Positions 1-4,190 of a stretch of DNA of 5,452 nucleotides are shown in pieces. How positions within the stretch are numbered: position 1 is the first letter of the stretch; the number at the start of each line of letters is the position of its first letter. The position numbers were made by a program, and so were the translations under genes. Source of the stretch: Cyanobacteria bacterium HKST-UBA02 (lineage in GTDB: Bacteria > Cyanobacteriota > Vampirovibrionia > Obscuribacterales > Obscuribacteraceae); assembly GCA_020431945.1 (NCBI GenBank), contig JAGQHH010000101.1:1-5452 (forward strand), read 5' to 3'. The notes beneath the pieces were generated by a model, which saw nothing but the letters and a program-made list of their open reading frames with translations, was not told the DNA's origin and searched no databases.

Positions 1-413
1 GGGACGGCTTTGAACAGCTCGTCCACCAGCTCGATCATTCTCCCTTCGATCTCATCGTGCCGGAAGGGGCTTGCCATCAGCCTGACACCACAGTTGATGT
101 CGAAGCCCACGCCGCCGGGCGATACGACTCCGCCATCCGGTCGCATAGCCGCCACGCCCCCTATCGGGAAGCCATAGCCCTGGTGCATGTCCGGCATAGC
201 CATAGCTCGCCCCACCACTCCAGGGAGGGTGGCGACATTGGCGACCTGATCCATGGATAGATCTCGCGCCACTTGTTCAATCAGCTCGGGGCTGCTGTAG
301 ATCATGGCATCGACATTCATGCCTTTCTTATAGCGGCGCGGAATCAGGTAGCGGTTGCGATCCACAACCTCGACTATCCCGTCCCACTTGGTGTTTGTTC
401 TCAGTCGTTTCAT
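1..413 (-). CDS. rtcB: RNA-splicing ligase RtcB, N-terminal part (cut by left window edge)
   Basis: RtcB joins RNA 2',3'-cyclic phosphate or 3'-phosphate ends to 5'-OH ends using Mn2+ and GTP; it acts in tRNA splicing and RNA repair in the cytoplasm. I translated the minus strand by hand: 137 codons are open from the ATG at 413-411 to the edge. Family signatures seen are LPGVVG (residues 63-68), MPDMHQGYGFPIGGVAA (73-89) and SPGGVGFDINCGVRL (98-112). In the last, D105 and C108 fit the first metal-ligand pair of the active site. The remaining two thirds, with the guanylylated histidine, lie outside. The start is the first Met of the usual N-terminus. It sits 21 bp after the archease stop, with no visible Shine-Dalgarno sequence (upstream bases read ACTTCCCTCTAT), so translation may depend on coupling to archease. 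Oddly, it is in the same reading frame as archease, separated by one TGA. The family call is very secure. Confidence 0.96.
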   Translation of the reverse strand, partial: MKRLRTNTKWDGIVEVVDRNRYLIPRRYKKGMNVDAMIYSSPELIEQVARDLSMDQVANVATLPGVVGRAMAMPDMHQGYGFPIGGVAAMRPDGGVVSPGGVGFDINCGVRLMASPFRHDEIEGRMIELVDELFKAV

Positions 414-434
414 ATAGAGGGAAGTTTTATTGTT

Positions 435-893
435 TCAGATATCGAGGTAAATAACAGCCTCGTAGCCATTTTCCCCGGCTCTGATCTGCAATTGATGCAG
501 AGTGACGGCTTTCACATAGGTTTTCAGGCTGTGCCTTTCGCTCTCGTACTCTTCACCTTTTGCCCGGGCTTTGAGATGGAGATTGCCGGCATCGGAGGTG
601 ATGCTGACAACATCGATTTCCCTGAAGATCGTTGCCTCGGCGTCGAAGAGGAAAAGAAGCTCCGACAGCCAGTTATAGAGGAGCAGCTCGAGATCGCTTC
701 CAGCTACCTCGATCTCGCAACCGGTTCGGGCTTCTATTTCGTTTGTATCAAACAGCACCGAAGTCAGTGCCAGCCCCGCAGTTGAAAAGAGCTCTTCTTG
801 CGAGCCGGCCCATACCCGTAGACCCATGTCAGCAGGATGATCCAGAAGCTCGAAGCCAGCCCCGGTCGCGCTTTTTCCAGATTCGTCGCTCAT
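435..893 (-). CDS. Archease, RtcB activator protein
   Basis: Archease is a small metal-binding cofactor that speeds RtcB guanylylation and allows multiple turnover. The product is 152 aa, normal for the family. The family pattern is complete: a DHPAD motif at residues 18-22 (usually DHTAD), followed by MGLRVWAGSQEELF. Next come the DLELLLYNWLSELLFLFD core (67-84), YVKAVTLHQL (126-135) and a C-terminal IYLDI. D22, K128 and D151 fit the acidic/lysine residues known to matter in characterised archeases. About 13 residues precede the conserved FELLDH start. The ATG at 893 has GGAG 11 nt upstream, which supports this start. It is first in an operon with rtcB, 21 bp downstream. The neighbour on the other side diverges, with 39 bp between start codons, so its promoter must lie close to or inside that neighbour. 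Family assignment rests on motifs, order and partner. Confidence 0.95.
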   Translation of the reverse strand: MSDESGKSATGAGFELLDHPADMGLRVWAGSQEELFSTAGLALTSVLFDTNEIEARTGCEIEVAGSDLELLLYNWLSELLFLFDAEATIFREIDVVSITSDAGNLHLKARAKGEEYESERHSLKTYVKAVTLHQLQIRAGENGYEAVIYLDI

Positions 894-904
894 CGTGATC
901 GCTG

Positions 905-924
905 CTCCGGCGGCAGGAGGTGAT
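905..924. promoter_or_regulatory. Two divergent ribosome-binding sites forming one inverted repeat
   Basis: On the plus strand AGGAGGTGAT (915-924) is a 10-nt perfect match to the complement of the conserved 16S rRNA 3' end. It is 8 nt before the ATG at 933, or 12 nt counted from AGGAGG. On the minus strand GGAG (908-905) is the site for archease. The two form CTCC-ggcggca-GGAG, a 4-bp stem with a 7-nt loop. Each transcript could thus fold its own ribosome-binding site into a small hairpin. The stem is too short to be convincing on its own, and two divergent GGAG sites make such a repeat automatically. The strong plus-strand site serves the 13-codon ORF rather than the DUF4239 start at 974, which is about 50 nt away. 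Confidence 0.6.
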
Positions 925-952
925 AAACTGCCATGGTAGCGTTTCTCGACAA
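922..952 (-). promoter_or_regulatory. Possible weak promoter for the archease-rtcB operon
   Basis: On the minus strand TTGTCG (952-947) and TTTATC (927-922) are separated by 19 bp. They resemble sigma70 -35 and -10 boxes but with imperfect matches and long spacing. A start about 6-8 bp further on would give a leader of only 20-odd nt carrying the GGAG site before the archease ATG. The element overlaps the leader ORF of the divergent gene. It is suggested mainly because so little room exists between the two genes. Confidence 0.2.
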
Positions 953-974
953 GAATTTTCTCGCTCCTTACTAA
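933..974 (+). CDS. 13-codon leader ORF coupled to the DUF4239 gene
   Basis: ATG at 933 opens a 13-codon frame (MVAFLDKNFLAPY) ending at TAA 972-974. Its last base is the first base of the DUF4239 ATG (TAATG), the classic arrangement for stop-restart translational coupling. It owns the only strong Shine-Dalgarno sequence of the region (AGGAGGTGAT, 915-924), while the DUF4239 ATG has none of its own (TTCTCGCTCCTTACTA precedes it). The peptide has no attenuator-like run of a single amino acid and resembles nothing I know. The alternative is that these codons are the true N-terminus of the membrane protein, split off by a one-base insertion or deletion, either real or an assembly error. DUF4239 proteins often carry about ten residues before the first helix. 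I see the frame and the site; its translation is inferred. Confidence 0.45.
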   Translation: MVAFLDKNFLAPY

Positions 975-1768
975 TGTCCACTTTACTCCTTGGCATCATT
1001 GTCGTTTCAGTGTCCACAGTCCTGGCTGTGGCAGGAATGCTGATTGTTCGCAAAGCTCTCGGTCTGGATAAGCTGAAAAGCTTCCATGAAGTCTCCGGCG
1101 ATATGCTCTCGGTGATCGGCACTCTCTATGCCGTTCTTCTCGGCTTTGTCGTGGTGGACGCCATGACCCATATGCAGGAGATGCGCCTCACAGTGGAGCA
1201 GGAAGCCAACGCCGCAGCCAATATCTATCTCGCCGCCGACGGGCTGCCCAGCGCCAGTTGCGAACGGATTCAGGGTCAGTGCGCTGAATATGTCGATCTG
1301 GTCACCAACCAGGAATGGACGGCAATGACCCATGGCGAGGGCATAGACGAAGCCCATGTGGTCACCTGGAAGCTCTGGCACGAAGCCACCCATATCGAAG
1401 CGGAGAGCGAGGGAATGGGCACCATCAAGGACAGGATTCTCGAAGAGATTTCCAACCTCAGCGACAATCGCCGCACCAGGCTGGTCATGGCCAGGCACGG
1501 AGTGGCTCCGACCATGTGGTTTTTCCTGATCGTAGGCGGCGTGATTACAGTAATTTTCACTTACTTTTTCGGTCTCGAATGTATAAAGACCCAGGCGATC
1601 ATGACCGCCCTCATCGCCCTTACTCTTTCGCTCAATGTCTTTCTCGTTTATTTATTCGGCTATCCATTCTCCGGAGACGTGGCTGTTTTTCCAGATGCTT
1701 TCGAGCTGGACAAGAAGATATTCAGCGAATTCCATACGGTGATCAAAGATGGAAACGGGAGCCAGTAG
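974..1768 (+). CDS. DUF4239 (bestrophin-like) four-helix membrane protein
   Basis: The 264-aa inner-membrane protein is of unproven function. Its layout is two N-terminal helices (about 3-25 and 45-65), a long charged loop (about 66-178) and two C-terminal helices (about 180-200 and 207-228). Features that recall DUF4239 are an AVAGMLIVRK first helix end, GTLYAVLLGFVV in helix 2, VEQEANAAANIY just after it, and YPFSGDVAVFPDAF near the C-terminus. The family has been linked to bestrophin anion channels by distant fold similarity, so an anion channel role is possible but not shown. I chose ATG 974 because the protein then begins right at the first helix and overlaps the stop of the leader ORF. 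An in-frame GTG at 920 would add 18 polar residues, but it lies inside AGGAGG and has no ribosome-binding site. A 216-bp gap separates it from the USP gene downstream. Confidence 0.82.
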   Translation: MSTLLLGIIVVSVSTVLAVAGMLIVRKALGLDKLKSFHEVSGDMLSVIGTLYAVLLGFVVVDAMTHMQEMRLTVEQEANAAANIYLAADGLPSASCERIQGQCAEYVDLVTNQEWTAMTHGEGIDEAHVVTWKLWHEATHIEAESEGMGTIKDRILEEISNLSDNRRTRLVMARHGVAPTMWFFLIVGGVITVIFTYFFGLECIKTQAIMTALIALTLSLNVFLVYLFGYPFSGDVAVFPDAFELDKKIFSEFHTVIKDGNGSQ

Positions 1769-1810
1769 TACTTTTTTCGATTCACGGGCCACGTTACTCG
1801 TGAAAGTGCT
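1767..1810 (+). other. Imperfect stem-loop across the DUF4239 stop codon
   Basis: The inner stem is TTCACGGG (1781-1788) with CTCGTGAA (1797-1804), eight pairs including one G-U, around an 8-nt loop. An outer stem AGTACT (1767-1772) pairs with AGTGCT (1805-1810) with one wobble, leaving a one-sided bulge that holds most of a T6 run. The T-run precedes the hairpin and no U-tract follows it, so this is not a standard intrinsic terminator. It may instead protect the 3' end or help a factor-dependent stop. It could equally be chance. Confidence 0.35.
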
Positions 1811-1842
1811 AGATCCCGACCCTGTCTGGGCTGAGGCTTGAT

Positions 1843-1851
1843 TGATATATT
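1843..1851 (+). promoter_or_regulatory. Candidate extended -10 promoter element upstream of the USP gene
   Basis: TGATATATT reads as an extended -10 (TG, one base, then TATATT; one mismatch to TATAAT). No good -35 box lies 16-18 bp upstream (TGTCTG is the nearest, weak), which extended -10 promoters can tolerate. It would leave a 5' leader of about 125 nt before the USP start. It lies in the most AT-rich part of the gap between DUF4239 and USP. Low confidence. Confidence 0.25.
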
Positions 1852-1950
1852 GATTGGTGGTCGAATCTCGAATTCGCCGAAAAAAGTTATCCCCCTCAAC
1901 CGAAACTCTGCGGAAGCCCAAAGAGACGGCATTGGGTCTAATCAATAGGA

Positions 1951-1956
1951 TAGAAT
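1951..1956 (+). promoter_or_regulatory. Candidate -10 box close to the USP start
   Basis: TAGAAT differs from TATAAT by one base. It lies 28 bp before the USP ATG, so a transcript would have a short leader that still includes the ribosome-binding site AGGAAAGGT (1972-1980). No convincing -35 exists: TTGGGT at 1933-1938 is only 12 bp away. TTGGG (1932-1936) can also pair with CCCAA (1917-1921), so a small hairpin or operator may sit just upstream. It is an alternative to the element at 1843. Confidence 0.2.
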
Positions 1957-1984
1957 TAGCAGGAACAAAACAGGAAAGGTAGCA

Positions 1985-2425
1985 ATGGAAGAATCGGCAA
2001 GCCCGGCAAATCGCATCATCGCAGTCGGCATCGACGGCTCTGATTATTCGTGGAAAGCTCTCTCGGAAGCGATTTTGCTGGCCAAGATCAAAAAGGCTCC
2101 TCTTCATATAGTCTCGGTTCAGGAGACTATTCATGCCTCTTTCAATAAAAGCGAGGTCCTTGCCGCCGACAAGACGGTGAAACACAAGCTCGAGCACATC
2201 CAGAACAAAGCCAGGAAGCAAGCCGAGGAAGACGGGATCGAGACACATATGGCGATCATCGTCGGTCATCCGGCCAAAGCCATGGTCGAATATATCAAGG
2301 AGAACAGCATCACTCTGCTGGTCGTGGGAGACAAAGGTCACGCCAGCATCTGGGGCAACCTCCTGGGAAACACCGCCGAGAAGATCGTCCACGAATCGCC
2401 CTGCTCGGTTCTTGTAGTCCGCTAA
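1985..2425 (+). CDS. Universal stress protein (UspA family, single domain)
   Basis: This 146-aa cytoplasmic protein has the usual length of a single Usp domain with a Rossmann-like fold. Proteins of this family act as dimers; many bind ATP or AMP, and some regulate transporters. Strand 1 is RIIAVGIDGS (residues 10-19, with D17 at the nucleotide-site aspartate). Strand 2 is PLHIVSVQE, strand 4 is ITLLVVGDKG, and the C-terminus is PCSVLVVR. The nucleotide loop G-x2-G-x9-G is intact at G115, G118 and G128. The next residue, normally Ser or Thr, is N129, followed by T130 (GNTAEK), so it is near the ATP-binding class but not a perfect match. The ribosome-binding site AGGAAAGGT lies just upstream, and the start leaves about ten residues before strand 1. 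The SulP gene follows after only 10 bp, so the two are co-transcribed and this protein may tune that transporter. Confidence 0.95.
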   Translation: MEESASPANRIIAVGIDGSDYSWKALSEAILLAKIKKAPLHIVSVQETIHASFNKSEVLAADKTVKHKLEHIQNKARKQAEEDGIETHMAIIVGHPAKAMVEYIKENSITLLVVGDKGHASIWGNLLGNTAEKIVHESPCSVLVVR

Positions 2426-2435
2426 GCTATTAGAT

Positions 2436-4154
2436 ATGGAAAAAAAATCCATAAAACAGCAATTTTTCAGCAACGTGCAGGGTGACCTGTTCGGCGGTCT
2501 CACGGCTGCCATCGTAGCCCTTCCCATCGCTCTGGCTTTCGGTGTCACCACCGGTCTGGGAGCCGAAGCCGGTCTCTATGGCGCTATCATCGCCGGATTT
2601 TTCGCGGCGATTTTCGGCGGCACCCCCGGTCAGGTGACCGGTCCCACCGGTCCGATGTCGGTGGTGGTCGCGGCCCTGGTGGCGGATCATACCGGTCGCC
2701 CCGAATTGATTTTCGCGGCGGTGGCCCTGGGTGGTCTTTTCCAGATACTGCTCGGCAAGCTCAAAGCCGGCGAGCTTATCCAGTATTTTCCCTATCCTGT
2801 AGTATCGGGCTTCATGACCGGGATCGGCGTAATCATCGTATTGATAGAGATCAATCCATTTTTCGGGATCAAAGGCGAAGGGGATGTGCTGGCGGCGGTG
2901 CAGGATTTCGCGAGAATCCCGGCGGAAGCCAATCTCCATGCGCTCCTGATAGGAGGCATTACCCTCGCCACTATCTATCTCATTCCATTCTTAAGCCGTC
3001 TTCTCAAGATACAGCTTCCGGCAGCCCTCATAGCGCTTATAGCCGGTACCGCCGCTTCGGTCCTCATGCCCATGGAGCTGCCGCGCATCGGCCATATCCC
3101 CCAGGGGCTCCCCTTGCCCCAGCTCAAATGGGTGAGCCTGGCCGAGATGCATATCGTCATGCACGGCGCCGTATCCCTGGCTATTCTGGGCGCCATAGAC
3201 AGCCTTCTCACCTCGGTGGTGATGGACAAGATCACCCGCAAAAAGCATGACAGCAATCAGGAGCTAGTCGGTCAGGGTATCGGGAATTTTGTCGCCGGAA
3301 TATTCGGCGGTCTGCCCAGCGCCGGTGCCACCATGCGCAGTGTGGTCAATATCAACGCCGGGGGTCGCACCAAGCTTTCCGGCGTCCTGCACAGCCTTTT
3401 CCTGGTAGGGGTTCTGGTGGGGGCAGGCCAGTATGCCGCCGAGATCCCCCAGGCTTGCCTGGCGGCGATCCTCTTTGCGGTGGGTATCAGCATCCTGGAC
3501 AAACGCGCCCTGCGGACGATAAAGCGCACTCCCCGGGCTGATGTAATCGTCATGACCGTAGTGCTCCTGTTCACTGTTTTCGTGGACCTGATCTTCGCTG
3601 TGGTGGTGGGTGTCGCTCTTGCTTGCATCCTTTTCGCCAAGAGCCTGAGCGACAAGTCAGGCTCTGATCACGGCATGATCGACAGCATCGAGCACATGCA
3701 GGAAGAAATCGAGCACCTGCCACCTCAGTACAGAGATGGCGTCTATGTCTATTCTTTCCATGGTCCGCTCTTTTTCGGCGAAGTGAAGAATTTCAACGAC
3801 GCCGTGGACAAGCTTCCCACGCTCCGCTATCTCATCCTGCGTTTCTATAATGTCCCCTTCATAGATCAGACCGGCGCCCTCTCCCTGGAAGAAGCTGTGG
3901 AGAAGTGCAAGGACCGCGGCACCCAGGTCATCTTCGTAGGCGTTCAGCCGCACATCATGAAGATTCTCCGGGATGTGCACACCATCGAGGTGATCGGCGC
4001 CAAGAATTTCGTGGAAACTTTCGATCAGGCCCTGGATATCGTCACCGACATCCAGATCAGGACCCATGAGAGGCTGCCTGTCTTCAAGGAAGAGAACATC
4101 AAGCAAGATCTCAAGAAAGACCTGCAAGAAGAGACGGACAAAACGTCCGAATAG
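2436..4154 (+). CDS. SulP-family anion transporter with STAS domain, BicA-like (probable Na+/bicarbonate)
   Basis: The 572-aa inner-membrane transporter has a SulP membrane domain (about residues 15-405, many hydrophobic helices) and a cytoplasmic STAS domain (about 435-537). The N-terminal pattern GDLFGGLTAAIVALPIALAF, then GPTGPM at 69-74, closely recalls cyanobacterial BicA. D255, T259, G297, A298 and T299 fall exactly 3 below the BicA residues I remember as its Na+ site (D258, T262, G300, A301, T302). That favours Na+-dependent bicarbonate uptake, but sulfate or another anion cannot be excluded. In STAS, DQTG (477-480) occupies the place of the DSSG phosphosite loop of SpoIIAA-type proteins. 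A charged, Lys/Glu-rich tail follows. ATG 2436 has no Shine-Dalgarno sequence and lies 10 bp after the USP stop, so coupling is likely. An A8 run (2440-2447) starts within codon 2. The substrate is inferred, the family is certain. Confidence 0.95.
   Translation: MEKKSIKQQFFSNVQGDLFGGLTAAIVALPIALAFGVTTGLGAEAGLYGAIIAGFFAAIFGGTPGQVTGPTGPMSVVVAALVADHTGRPELIFAAVALGGLFQILLGKLKAGELIQYFPYPVVSGFMTGIGVIIVLIEINPFFGIKGEGDVLAAVQDFARIPAEANLHALLIGGITLATIYLIPFLSRLLKIQLPAALIALIAGTAASVLMPMELPRIGHIPQGLPLPQLKWVSLAEMHIVMHGAVSLAILGAIDSLLTSVVMDKITRKKHDSNQELVGQGIGNFVAGIFGGLPSAGATMRSVVNINAGGRTKLSGVLHSLFLVGVLVGAGQYAAEIPQACLAAILFAVGISILDKRALRTIKRTPRADVIVMTVVLLFTVFVDLIFAVVVGVALACILFAKSLSDKSGSDHGMIDSIEHMQEEIEHLPPQYRDGVYVYSFHGPLFFGEVKNFNDAVDKLPTLRYLILRFYNVPFIDQTGALSLEEAVEKCKDRGTQVIFVGVQPHIMKILRDVHTIEVIGAKNFVETFDQALDIVTDIQIRTHERLPVFKEENIKQDLKKDLQEETDKTSE
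4135..4149 (-). terminator. Possible weak terminator for the TPR gene, inside the end of the SulP gene
   Basis: CGGAC (4135-4139) and GTCCG (4145-4149) form a perfect 5-bp stem with a 5-nt loop. Read on the minus strand it is followed by TCTCTTCTTG, a pyrimidine-rich tail that is U-rich only in part. It lies about 40 bp beyond the TPR stop. In the plus direction no U-tract follows. The stem is short, so this is only a candidate. Nothing better is visible between the two convergent genes (4155-4190). Confidence 0.2.
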
Positions 4155-4190
4155 CCTCATTCAAGAAATGACGGTCGCAATCTGACGATC

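Noticed and set aside
273..785. A 170-codon plus-strand frame over archease and rtcB
   Set aside because: It is antisense to two recognised proteins with full motifs, and its translation resembles nothing.
920..973. GTG at 920 as the start of the DUF4239 protein (18 extra residues)
   Set aside because: The GTG is part of the AGGAGGTGAT site and has no site of its own. The added residues are polar and not typical of the family, whereas ATG 974 opens directly into the first helix.
1652..2551. A 299-codon open frame on the minus strand across the USP gene and the 216-bp gap
   Set aside because: It lies antisense to the clear USP and SulP genes, its translation has no domain-like or repeated pattern that I recognise, and it starts inside SulP. 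It is the reverse shadow of the coding strand.
3657..4160. A 167-codon minus-strand frame over the STAS end of SulP
   Set aside because: It is antisense to a conserved STAS domain and is a reading-frame shadow.
4155..4190. Bidirectional terminator between SulP and the TPR gene
   Set aside because: The 36-bp gap has a near-direct repeat (GACGGTC and GACGATC) but no stem followed by a T-run in either direction.
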